Source: Dendrocalamus latiflorus (taxonomy: Eukaryota > Streptophyta > Magnoliopsida > Poales > Poaceae). From it: a stretch of DNA of 64,000 nucleotides. Made by a program: the position numbers and the translations under genes. The stretch covers positions 23,168,781 to 23,232,780 of the forward strand of contig CM029636.1 in assembly GCA_017311315.1 (NCBI GenBank), given 5' to 3'. The first letter of the stretch is position 1, and the number at the start of each line of letters is the position of its first letter. This document shows positions 48,491 through 58,914 of this stretch, in pieces. The notes beneath the pieces were generated by a model. The model ran no database searches, was not told where the DNA came from, and saw only the letters and a program-made list of their open reading frames with translations.

Positions 48491-49354
48491 TACAATTACA
48501 AGTTTGCAATATATGTTTTACATCATTTTAGCCACATTAAATCCCTCAAATCTGTTTATCTATTTCAGCACATATAAGTGTTGCATCCCCTTGTCAACAA
48601 AAGATCCCACTACCTCTCAAGATGAGAGAGTTGGCAGCTGGCAGCAGTCACAAAAGCTAGTGTTCCTGCTACAAAAAAAAGGTGCCATAAAAGATTTCAC
48701 TTCTATCCTAATCCTTCCTCTCTTCCTTCCCCCAACAGTCCAACACTCCTCACTAAGCAAACATGTTTCTTCTCTGACAACCAGCGAGACTCGGCCAAGA
48801 AGTGCCAGATGCGTGTCAAAACAAAAGACACGCATCTGACACTACGATATGTGTCGACATGGCAAATAATTTTGGACTAGCGAATCCGCGTAACACTTGG
48901 TTGCTCACATATAGTCCAATAATTGTTTTTTCATCAGTGTTACCAAACTCACGAGTCTGAAATAATTTTGCCACATTGATGCGTATCGTAGTGTCGATGT
49001 GTGTCTTATTCGGTTTGACATGCATCTAAATACGCTTCCCAGCCAAGCCTCACTGGCTATCAGAGAAGAAATATGTTTCCTTGGCGAGGAGCCGAGGAGT
49101 GTCGAGGGAGGGGAGACAAGAACTATTGGAATAGAAGATAGAATAGTGAGAAGTGAAGTCTTTGTTTGCACCATTTTGCAGCAGAAGCACAAGATTTTGT
49201 GTCAACCACCAACTCTCTCCTCTCGAAGGATAGTGGGATATTTTCAGGACAAGGGGATGCAACACTTATATGTGTTGATATGGATAAACTGATCCGAGGG
49301 ATCTTCTGTGGCTAAAATGATGTAAAATATATGTTACATACTCGTAATTGTATT
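48488..49354. mobile_element. Foldback element with arms of about 330 bases
   Basis: The left arm (about 48488-48830) and right arm (about 49010-49354) are imperfect inverted copies. AATACAATTACAAGTTTG at the left edge matches inverted CGTAATTGTATT at the right. TTTACATCATTTTAGCCACA, AGTGTTGCATCCCCTTGTC, AACATGTTTCTTCTCTGA and GCGTGTCAAA have inverted partners. The unpaired centre is about 180 bases. ORFs inside are arm-derived. Long TIRs suggest a MULE-type non-autonomous element. No target duplication was found. Confidence 0.6.
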
Positions 49355-50640
49355 AAAGTACTTAATTTTTATAATAATAAAAATATTAGATGAATCCTCA
49401 AATCCTTTTTTTTAGAATTTGTCAAATCGGACACCCGAATCTGTTTCGGATTCCGATTCCTGTGTCTGTGTCGGAGTAACACCGGTTTTCATACCCTGGT
49501 CAATGCTTATAGGTACACTTCTGCATTCTAGGGTTTGCTGACTCAATAACCTCAGATTAATGTGTCTCTACAAGGAGTATTTTTTCCAAAAAAAAAAGGT
49601 TATAATTGGACAAGTTCCTACTTTCTTAATCCAAGGAAATAACTCAGATTATGATCTGCAGTTACATGACCTGTTTAAGAATTTCTTTATTTTGGCATGC
49701 TAGTATTATATACAGAAACTTAGAAAATGTCTTAACCATTAGACATAGAATAGGTTTGCCTTTTTTTAAAAAAATCCTTGTAGCACCTCAAGTTTTTTTT
49801 CACTAACAAGGCAAATTTCTAATTCTGCACTCCGTAGGTTTGCCTTTTTTTTAATCCTTGTAGCACCTCGAGTTTTTTTTTTCACTAACAAGGCAAATTT
49901 CTAGTTCTGCACTCCGTAGAACATACGACATGTTTTGTAGTACTAATTGTTGCAAATTAGACAGTTTTAGCAACATTTCCATTTTAATTTCAATTATAAT
50001 TAAGCACAAGAAAGCATATATATGGCAATATGAAATAGACATGAAAGTACATGTATTATCTCTCGAAGCAGATAAACAAATCTGAACATTAACATATTGC
50101 AATGTACTCAATAGAACACAAATATGAGCATATAAAATCTGCATAATGCACAAATTTAACATTTGAAGTATTGCTCTTGGGGGGAGTTGCACAAGTTCAC
50201 TCTTGTCAGTTTTTTTCACAAACACAGTGGCAATTCCTTAAACTTCTGCTAGTTTGATCAAGCAAATATTACCTCAGTGTAGTATCTAAGTCAAGAGTAT
50301 ACAGATATAGCAAATTTCAACCGAAATCTGTCACATAAGAGAATAATGCTACTGCAGAAAGAACATGAATATTCGGCAGTGCAAAACCAGCACAGATATG
50401 TATTTTTCTGGCAAAGCCAAATTAAGACAGTAAGCAAGACTGAGCAGAGACAGTATTACTGTGATTCACAAAGCTATCGTAATCATCCAACATATGAGAG
50501 ATCACACTAGCAGAAGAGTCTAAATTGTCACTGTGATTTCAACTAGACAGAGATCCTCATTGAGCAACTCACAAGCCCACATATTATCATGCAAAGGTCC
50601 TCCCAGTGCTAGATCTTACCCAAATTTCAAAAATATATAC
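49355..50640. other. AT-rich intergenic stretch
   Basis: No gene, apart from the tandem duplication given separately. The ORF at 49851-50225 (minus) has no recognisable domain. Confidence 0.3.
49752..49918. repeat. Two-copy tandem duplication (period 84)
   Basis: The unit beginning AGGTTTGCCTTTTTTT and ending CTGCACTCCGT occurs at 49752-49835 and 49836-49917. It differs by T-tract length and three substitutions (for example CACCTCAAG versus CACCTCGAG). Confidence 0.85.
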
Positions 50641-51266
50641 TAGCACGGCTAACAATGCGCAATCGATAATAAACAGAGTAGAGAGCAAGCTCACAAAGCG
50701 GTGGCACTCCAAGCCACTGCGACGGCCATAGGGGCTAGGCTCGTCGGAGACGATGTCCCAGAAAACCAATCACCGGCAAATGCCAGAGAATCACTGGAGA
50801 GGCAATCGGAGCTACAAAGCCCAACTTCTCAATTCAATACTCACCAAATCAAGAAGCCGAGGAACAAGTCGACGCTGCACAAAGCCGTAGGAAGATGTTC
50901 TTCTCCCTTCTCACACAACTAGACGCCACAGCCATAGATCAGAGGGCGGTCGAATGGCACAGAGCTCAAATCAGAGTAGCCGAGACCAGGAACTTCACAG
51001 CCCGATGAGCTTGCAAGCACAAGATCGCCGCAAATCCCCAAATCGACCAAGGAGACAAATCGCCAATGTGAGAGTATGAATCGGCTGATGAGTTCTCCAA
51101 TTTGCCTGCCTTTCCGAGCCCTCTCATCTGGATTAATAGGAGGAGGAAGCCCCGATGCATTGGTGGAGATACGGCCAGGTCAAGAAACAGTGGAGCCGAT
51201 TTTGCCACTCGAGAGTTCGGAGGAGAGGGGATAAGGGGAGACCACATCCAGATTTGAACCGGCTGA
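50640..51266. other. GC-moderate stretch, possible gene 5' region
   Basis: More GC-balanced than the surroundings. On the minus strand an open frame (51247-50966) includes MRGLGKAGKLENSSADSYSH, with no known domain. The 5' flank of a plant gene or its UTR would look like this. The Ty3 element inserted at its right edge. Confidence 0.2.
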
Positions 51267-51271
51267 GCCCA
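51267..51271. repeat. Target site duplication GCCCA (left)
   Basis: GCCCA here and at 56322-56326 flank the Ty3 element exactly at TG and CA ends. Confidence 0.95.
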
Positions 51272-51654
51272 TGTTACGGATATGTATTGGGGACAACATT
51301 ACGGCAGAAGGGCCAAACTGCCACCCAAATCCAATCCGTGTTAGTAGTTTAAATCAGGTTAGGAGTCCAGTTCCCTTACGGACTGCTCTAGGAAAGTCTT
51401 TGCAGACTGCTAAAATAAGAGGTTGTTTAGGATTCGGTCTGGGGAAGAGGCACAGGTTGTAATCTATATATAACTTCCTGCGTTTGGGCGGAAGGATTAG
51501 CGAAGAAATAAAAGACTCCCTTCTTTCCCAAAACCCTAATTCTCCTGGCGAACAACAGACACGGCGAGGCAGGAAGTGCCTCGCTGGGAAGAGGCTGATT
51601 CTTCCCGGGTCAGACATCCCTACAATCTGAGATCTAGGACCAAGGTTCACAACA
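51272..51654 (+). repeat. 5' LTR of the Ty3 element
   Basis: 383 bp, TG...CA. It contains a TATA-like box CTATATATAA at 51464-51473 and AATAAA at 51507-51512, placed as expected for U3/R of a plant LTR. It differs from the 3' LTR at two positions. Confidence 0.95.
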
Positions 51655-51657
51655 GTT

Positions 51658-51669
51658 TGGTATCAGATT
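51658..51669 (+). promoter_or_regulatory. Primer binding site (initiator tRNA-Met)
   Basis: TGGTATCAGATT lies three bases after the 5' LTR. The first ten bases match the complement of the initiator Met tRNA 3' end (TGGTATCAGA). Confidence 0.85.
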
Positions 51670-51671
51670 CC

Positions 51672-52316
51672 ATGGCTTCTGATTCAATCAACACAGAGTT
51701 ACGCGAGTTGAAGGCGATGCTGGGCACAATTCTGAAGCAACAGGAAGAACAATCTGCTGCGCAGGCCAATCTGGAAGCTGCCGTTCTTGCTCTCGAAGGT
51801 CATGTTTCTTCTCCAACTACAATCACCACGGCGGCTAACCCTCCTGCACGACTTAATTCAGGTGATCAACCTGCAACTGCAACCCCAAGTCGGTTCTATA
51901 AAGTTGATTTTCCACTGTTTGACGGCAATTCGGATCCGTTGGAGTGGCTTGCTCGCTGCGATCAGTTTTTTCGTGGGCATCGCACTCTTGAGGAGGAAAA
52001 AGTCTGGTTAGCGACCTATCATTCGACGGGTATCGCCCAACAGTGGTATTACAAATTGGAGCGCTCAGAGGGGATTCCAACTTGGGCCCGATTTCAAAGT
52101 GCTTGCAAACTACGATTTGGTCCTCCTTTTCGTTCCAATCCAGTCTCTGAACTTGCTCTTCTTCGTCAGAAGAGTTCCGTTGAGGAGTACGCACAGGACT
52201 TCTATCGCATACTCTGTCGCGCTGACGACCTTTCCCCGGAACATGAAGTCGGGTTGTTTCTGGCTGGTTTGGGGGAACTCATCAAGTCAGATGTGGAATT
52301 ACAGCAGTCAGTCTAG
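51672..52316 (+). pseudogene. Ty3 element gag, N-terminal part
   Basis: It begins MASDSINTELRELKAML with a predicted coiled-coil stretch, then the retrotransposon gag domain (FPLFDGNSDPLEWLARCDQF, then QFFRG..., WYYKLE). It ends at a premature TAG at 52314-52316. Coding similarity continues in the next frame immediately after (SLAKAAERHY), so one base has been lost near 52310. The zinc-knuckle lies in the downstream frame. No slippery heptamer is visible at the junction. Confidence 0.85.
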
Positions 52317-52317
52317 C

Positions 52318-53422
52318 CAAAGCAGCAGAGAGACATTACAAACTGCTATACAATTCTGGACTGCTCCTGCGTCAACAGCATTCAGGTTCCCTTCCTTCAG
52401 CTCCAAAGTATCCCACAACGCAAAGGACGGCGCCATTGCTGTCTAAACCTCCTGAGGTTCCGCTCCTTCCCGCGCCATCAACAGGGCCTCCAGCGCCTTC
52501 TCAGCGAGCCTTTCGACGCCTCACACCAACTGAGATGGCTGATCGGCGACAAAAAGGACTTTGTTTTAATTGCGATGAACAATTTACAGGAGGCCATCGT
52601 TGCAAGCGTTTGTACTGGATTGAAATTTTGGAGGAAGATGATGTTCCTGATAACGGGGCTGAAGATTCCGGACCGCAGATTTCCCTTCATGCGCTGACAG
52701 GAATCTCTTCTGGGAACACTATGCAGCTGACTATCAGCATTAACAACCACAAACTCTGCGCCCTGGTGGACTCGGGGTCTACTCACAATTTCATCAGTTT
52801 TGAGGCTGCTCAGATGTTAGATCTTCCTTTGCAAGATCGCACGGGTATTAATGTGGCGGTAGCTAATGGGGACAGGTTACCTTGCCCAGGTTTTTGTCCA
52901 TCCTTACCAATCTCCATTGATCATGAAGAGTTCTTTATCAGCTGCTATGCTTTAGCTCTTCAGGGCTTCGACCTAATATTGGGCGTTCATTGGCTTCGCA
53001 CGTTGGGACCAATTTTATGGAACTTTTCCAATCTGTCAATGTCTTTCTGGCATCAGGGACACCAAGTGAAATTCCGGGGCATACCGCATCGATCGTCCTC
53101 TCGCCTGTTTGCGCTGACGGAGTCTCCTCAAGCTTTACTATCATACCTGCTGTCAGATTTTCAGGACATTTTTCAACAGCCCTCAGGATTACCTCCTCAA
53201 CGATTCTTCGACCATCGCATTCATCTTTTGCCAGGGGCTCAACCAATAGCTGTCCGCCCTTATAGGTACCCCCACCACCATAAGGATGAAATTGAAAAAC
53301 AGTGTGCTGAAATGTTATCACAGGGGATCATCCGCCCGAGCACTTCTCCCTTCAGTTCACCCGTGATTTTGGTCAAAAAGAAGGATGATTCCCGGCATCT
53401 GTGTGGATTATCGGGCTCTTAA
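52318..53422 (+). pseudogene. Ty3 element gag zinc-knuckle, protease and start of reverse transcriptase
   Basis: In order: CFNCDEQFTGGHRC (CCHC zinc-knuckle), the aspartic protease with ALVDSGSTHNFIS, a linker, and the RT entry region ending GIIRPSTSPFSSPVILVKKK. The frame then runs into a stop at 53422 because of a second indel near 53393-53402. The remaining RT continues in another frame. As read, protease and RT are not joined. Confidence 0.85.
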
Positions 53423-56129
53423 TACCCAAACCATCAAGGACAAATTTCCAATTCCAGTGGTTGATGAGTTATTAGACGAATTGAAACATGCCAAGTACTT
53501 CACCAAGCTAGATTTGCGGTCAGGCTATCATCAGATACGAATGCACCCGGATGACATCCATATGACAGCTTTCCGCACACATCACGGACATTTTGAGTAT
53601 CTAGTTCTACCTTTCGGCCTTTCTAATGCCCCAGCAACCTTTCAGGCTGTTATGAATGCGATTCTCCAACCATATCTTCGCAAGTTCGTGTTGGTTTTCT
53701 TCGATGATATCCTCATTTTCAGTCCGTCATGGTCGGAACACTTGTGCCATATTCGAACAGTTTTTACTCTTCTTCGGCATCATCAACTTTTCCTTAAGCA
53801 ATCAAAGTGTTCTTTTGGCACATTGTCAGTATCTTATTTGGGTCATGTTATCTCCACTGAGGGAGTCTCGATGGACCAATCCAAGGTCCAGGATATTCAA
53901 CAATGGCCGGTTCCTACATCTCCGCGCCATCTTAGGGGATTTCTGGGACTCGCTGGTTATTACCGTAAGTTTATACATCACTTTGGATCTATTGCTGCTC
54001 CTTTAACGCAATTACTCTCCAAGGATGGTTTCTGTTGGACACAAGAGGCAGATGCGGCGTTCGCAACTTTAAAAGAAGCCCTCTGCAGACCTTCATTCTT
54101 GGCTCTTCCAGACTTCACTAAACCCTTCATAGTGGAATGTGACGCCTCGGGCAGTGGGATTGGCGCTGTTCTCCATCAGGGATCGAAGCCTATTGCGTTC
54201 TTCAGCCGAGCAATCCCTCCTCACCACGCCAAATTAGCGGCATATGAGCGCGAACTCATCGGGCTGGTCAAAGCGGTACGCCATTGGCACCATTATCTTT
54301 GGGGAAAGCCGTTTATTGTTCGCACTGATCATTACAGCTTGAAATATTTCTTAGATCAGCGTTTAAACACCATCCCTCAACACCATTGGGTAAGCAAACT
54401 CTTCGGGTTCGATTTCCAAATTGAGTTCAAATCAGGTCAAACAAATACCGTTGCGGATGCTTTGTCTCGGCGGGATGAAAACATGTCTGTATCAGCGATC
54501 TCAATGCCAAATTTCCAACTGCTATCACAACTGCAAGAAGAATTCAGCTCGCTGCAGGAAATTCAGCAGCTACAGGCTCAGTTGGCAGCCCAAGATCTCC
54601 CTCCGCACTGGTCCTTTGTTGATGGCTTCTTCCTGTACAATGGCCGCATATTTGTTCCACCTTCGTCAGTCCACATCCCACAGATCATATCAACATATCA
54701 CTCCATTGGTCATGAAGGGATCCAAAAATCTGTGCACCGCATCCGAAAGGATTTCTATATTCCCCAACTTAAAAGGCTGGTTCGAGACCATGTTACATGT
54801 TGTGAGACTTGTCAACGCAATAAGGTTGACCATCTTCACCCAGCGGGTCTTTTGCAACCTCTACCAATTCCCCATCAAATCTGGTCTCACATTTCTATGG
54901 ATTTCATTGATGGGTTCCCTCGCGTCCATGGGAAATCAGTCATATTGACGGTAGTGGACAGATTCTCGAAGTACGCGCATTTTGTTCCATTGGCACACCC
55001 TTATACGGCTCAATCAGTGGCTCATGCCTTCTTTGAAGCTATTGTGCGCCTTCATGGTTTTCCCGAATCCATTGTCAGCGATTGGGATACCATTTTCACT
55101 AGCAATTTTTGGAAAGAACTCTTCACATTAGCAGGAGTATCACTCGACATGACATCAGCATTTCACCCGCAAGCTGATGGCCAGAGTGAAGTTGTTAATC
55201 GAACAATTGAGATGTATCTTCGTTGTCTCAGTGGGGATCGCCCTCGACAGTGGGTTAGATGGCTTCCATGGGCGGAATTCTGCTATAATACTTCATATCA
55301 TTCCGCTCTCCGCTGCTCCCCCTTTCAGGTTGTCTATGGACGTGCTCCTCCGTCGCTTATTCCTTACAAAGAGGGATCAACACAACTCTCAGCAGTCGAT
55401 GCCCTCCTTCGTTCCCGTGATGACTTCCTGCGGGAGATTCGAGAACGCTTACTACAGGCACAGCAGCGCATGAAGGATTTCTATGACAAGCATCATCGGG
55501 AGGTTGAATTTGCAGTGGGCCAGTGGGTTCTACTCAAGCTGCATCATCGCCAAGCAGTGGGCATCACCGCAAAGTTTTCCAAATTATCACCCAAGTACTA
55601 TGGGCCTTATCAAATCGTCGACCGAGTGGAACAAGTGGCATACAAACTTCAGCTACCTCCATCTGCGCGTATCCACAATGTTTTCCATGTGGCGTTGCTG
55701 AAGAGATTCACGGGTTCACCGCCTTCGTCCCCGCCAGCCTTACCTGATATGCTTAATGGTCGGGTCCTGCCCTCTCCAGCAATGGTTGTGCGTTCCCGCC
55801 TTCGTAAAGACACATGGGAGGTACTGGTACAATGGGTTGATCAATCAGCTGCTGAAGCTTCTTGGATGCCGCTACAGGAGTTCAAACGCCAATATCCAAC
55901 TTTCCAGCTCGAGGACGAGCTGTTTTCTCAGGGGGGAATGTTACGGATATGTATTGGGGACAGCATTACGGCAGAAGGGCCAAACTGCCACCCAAATCCA
56001 ATCCGTGTTAGTAGTTTAAATCACGTTAGGAGTCCAGTTCCCTTACGGACTGCTCTAGGAAAGTCTTTGCAGACTGCTAAAATAAGAGGTTGTTTAGGAT
56101 TCGGTCTGGGGAAGAGGCACAGGTTGTAA
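53385..56129 (+). pseudogene. Ty3 element pol: RT, RNase H, integrase, chromodomain
   Basis: A long open frame of 914 codons without internal stop. The RT core has YLVLPFGLSNAPATF and the catalytic FFDD at about residues 105-108. RNase H starts near IVECDASGSGIG and ends near DALSRR. Integrase has the HHCC zinc motif (HSIGHEGIQ ... CCETCQRNK), then the DDE core (MDFIDG, SDWDTIFTS, QADGQSEVVNR). A chromodomain-like end follows (VLVQWVDQSAAEASWM). The first codons of RT are in the preceding frame. The frame continues past the polypurine tract into the 3' LTR and stops at 56127-56129. Confidence 0.9.
55930..55938 (+). promoter_or_regulatory. Polypurine tract
   Basis: AGGGGGGAA directly precedes the TG of the 3' LTR; it primes plus-strand DNA synthesis in such elements. 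It overlaps the pol reading frame. Confidence 0.9.
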
Positions 56130-56321
56130 TCTATATATAACTTCCTGCGTTTGGGCGGAAGGATTAGCGAAGAAATAAAAGACTCCCTTCTTTCCCAAAA
56201 CCCTAATTCTCCTGGCGAACAACAGACACGGCGAGGCAGGAAGTGCCTCGCTGGGAAGAGGCTGATTCTTCCCGGGTCAGACATCCCTACAATCTGAGAT
56301 CTAGGACCAAGGTTCACAACA
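55939..56321 (+). repeat. 3' LTR of the Ty3 element
   Basis: 383 bp; identical to the 5' LTR apart from two substitutions. The same antisense open frame of 98 codons occurs in both LTRs and is not considered a gene. Confidence 0.95.
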
Positions 56322-56326
56322 GCCCA

Positions 56327-56446
56327 GCCGAAGCCTTATCTCTTCCCCTTCTACTCTTACATGTGGGTCCCAAGGAAACCTTTTCCCTTTATTTTCTTTA
56401 AACCGGAAATGAGGAAATTCCCAAAATAGCCCAACACTAATGGAGT
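56327..56446. other. 120 bp host segment between two LTR insertions
   Basis: Host sequence between the right TSD of the Ty3 element and the left TSD of the solo LTR. No coding recognised. Confidence 0.6.
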
Positions 56447-57907
56447 GCAAATGTAAGATCGAGGAGGCCGACTAGAGGGGGGTGAATAGGCGGTCTAAAA
56501 AATTCTCTACGAATTAATATTAGCAATTCAAGACTTTTCTATTTGCCTAAACCAAGTATACAATGCGGAAGCTAGATTCAAGTTGGTTTAGCCCAAATAA
56601 CGCTTAGAACAAATAAATTCGCCTAAGTGCACCAACACTTCTATCCTAGGTCAAGGTTTGCAATCCTAGGTTGACAAGCAATCAATTTAATTCTATGAAT
56701 GTAAATTGCTTGAATGTAAAAAGAGCACAAGAAAACAAACCACAAATAACACGTTCTCTTTTTACCGTGGTGTTCGGAGACTTGCCGGTCTCCCCTAGTC
56801 CACGTTGAGGTTAGCCCAAACGAATTGGACCGGCTCCACGAATTAAGCCTTCTACCTCAAATCCACTAGTGGTAGCTCTTCCCCGCTCCGGGTAGGTGAG
56901 CTCCAACCTTCACACACGCACTCAGAAAAACGGTCATAACTTTTGACTCCGATGTCGGAATTGAGTGTTCTTGGACTCTATGGAAAGCTTATTCAAAGGG
57001 CTACACAACCCATCTATTTGCATGATCTCAAACACATTAGATCAATGCAGATATCAAAAGATATCCAAAGAGTCACTCCCATGGTCTAATGTCAAAGGGA
57101 ATAGCAATAAACAATTTTAGACCATGCCAAGGGATAATACATGATCTTTAACTTTTGCAAAACACATTTGCAAACTTAGATCATGTCACAAGGAGTAGGT
57201 ACATGGACTTCAACCTTTTGCAAAACACATTTGCAAAGTATAGTCACATGTTACAAGGATTTGCCACATGGGCTTTAACCATTTGCAAAACACATTCGCA
57301 AATGCAAGCCTCATGCCAGGATGAGCTAGAGCAAGTGAGGTTGAGCTATCAACACATGATGAGACTCAAACTACTAGACATGACCCCTCTTAATAGTACG
57401 GCAACCTATACTAGCAATCCGGTCTTCCAACCAAACACCAAGACCGGTAAACGACTAGGAACATATCCTTAGCCCTAGCTAGTCATACCTTTGCCTTGAG
57501 TCATCGTCTCGATATGCATCAACTCATGATGCATCCTTTTCATCAACTCCATCAACACATGATGGTCTTCCTTGACTTGATCAACACATGATCATCATGC
57601 ATCAACTCATGACATATCTTCTTCTTCTTTGATTGCCTTCAACTCATGAAGCTATCTTCTTCTTGATCTTGACTTGATGATCTTCAACCCATGAAGTCAT
57701 CCCAAGTCATCCCCATTTGTGAAACCTAACCTATTCATCCAACTCATGAAAAATGTTAGTCTACAAAACAATTGTCATCAATTACCAAAACTCATCATTA
57801 ACTCATAATGGAGGGACTAGATTCTCAATATTTCCCTTTTGGTAATTGGTGACAATCTCAACAGATAATGAGATAATAAATTGAATATGAAATCATTTTA
57901 ATTCAAA

Positions 57908-58250
57908 GTGCGGTACTACCGCCGTTGTAACTTCCGGTACTACCGCTCTGCGGTAGTTCCGCTTGAGCCGGAACCAAACTTGGCGCTCTCTGAAAAAAAG
58001 GTTCCGCTCTACCTCCGGAGCTTCTGGACTCCGGAAGTACCGCTCTATACTGCGGTACTACCGCAACCTACGGTAGTTCCGGCGTTCAAATCGCCGGTAC
58101 TTCCGATCCCACAAAAACTCAAATGCATCCGGAGGGTGCTCTCTGGAAAAAAAAGGCTCCGCTCGCTATCCGGTCACCGGTAGTACCGATTCTGGGCGCG
58201 GAACTTCCGCTCTGCGGTAGTTCCGACGTTGAAATCTGCGGTACTACCGC
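57908..58250. repeat. Degenerate CGGTAGTTCCG / CGGTACTACCG array
   Basis: Words CGGTACTACCGC, CGGTAGTTCCGC, CCGGAAGTACCG and CGGTACTTCCG recur some fifteen times in both orientations within about 340 bases of the solo LTR. Each word is nearly palindromic. Confidence 0.8.
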
Positions 58251-58370
58251 TCTTCCAGACAGAGCACAATTTTGATTTTAAACAGATTTTCGATGAATGA
58301 ATGCTCCTAGTTTGATCCCAATGTATGCATAAAAGGAAACATGGATCAATACTAGTGAAACTCCAAAACA

Positions 58371-58391
58371 TAGAGAGAGAGAGAGAGAGAG
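58371..58391. repeat. (GA)n microsatellite
   Basis: About ten GA units inside the solo LTR. Confidence 0.95.
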
Positions 58392-58723
58392 CTCCCCCTA
58401 AATGTGTGCATACAAGTCTATATGAAGAAAAACATATGCACAAATTCATTTGAACTATTTGAGGTGTTCAATCTATAATTTGGATCTAAGGAATGCATTA
58501 GCATATGAGAAAGTGATTTTGAATGCATATCTCTTTGATTTCACCTTTCCACCCAAATGAGACTAAACATAAATAAACTTAAACAAGCATATTAGTCTCA
58601 TATATGCATTTGTCATTATCACCAAAACATTATGAAAGTATTTGTCATTTATATCAAAATCTCATAATGGCATTTGTCATTAACACCAAAACCAACTTAA
58701 ACGGAGCTTGATCTTTCAGCAAA

Positions 58724-58914
58724 GAGCCACAAGAGTATGTATCGTTGTTGTCTCATCAGTGTAAAAGATGAAACGGATTGTCATATGGATGATATTAACA
58801 TGTTCTTATAGATCCAATAGCTGAACAACGCAAAAAGTAGCATATCTCAATTTGCCCAAAAAAAGGTATGTATAACTTGTATTCCACAAAATCAGTTAAA
58901 GTGCACATACTTAA
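58724..58914 (-). other. Probable 3' UTR of the COG0212-like gene
   Basis: Between the solo LTR and the original stop codon position of the minus-strand gene. No coding or repeat recognised. Confidence 0.4.

Larger units (their letters stand above)
51272..56321 (+). mobile_element. Ty3-type LTR retrotransposon, Reina-like chromovirus
   Basis: A complete 5050 bp insertion with 383 bp LTRs (51272-51654, 55939-56321), 5 bp TSD GCCCA, a tRNA-Met primer site, a polypurine tract, gag, zinc-knuckle, protease, RT, RNase H, integrase and a C-terminal chromodomain. The short size, short LTRs and chromodomain fit the Reina clade. The LTRs differ at two bases (A/G at position 25, G/C near position 88). 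With the commonly used grass rate of 1.3e-8 per site per year that gives about 0.2 million years. Two frameshifts (near 52310 and near 53395) make it non-autonomous as read. Confidence 0.95.
56452..58718 (-). mobile_element. Solo LTR, long copia (SIRE/Maximus-like) type
   Basis: 2267 bp flanked by perfect 5 bp duplications GCAAA (56447-56451 and 58719-58723). It starts TGTAAGATCGAGGAGGCC and ends GGAGCTTGATCTTTCA, that is TG...CA in minus orientation. The edge phrase GAGGGGGGTGAATAGGCGG is typical of long SIRE-like LTRs in grasses. No internal region or second LTR is present, so it arose by unequal LTR recombination. It contains the CGGTAGT-CCG array (57908-58250) and a (GA)n run. Confidence 0.85.

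Noticed and set aside
51354..51650. 98-codon antisense ORF repeated in both LTRs
   Set aside because: Identical because the LTRs are near-identical; no family resemblance and no start context evidence.
52300..52330. Programmed -1 frameshift between gag and pol of the Ty3 element
   Set aside because: The break is inside gag before the zinc-knuckle, with no slippery heptamer visible; a second, opposite break exists in RT. Simple indels explain both.
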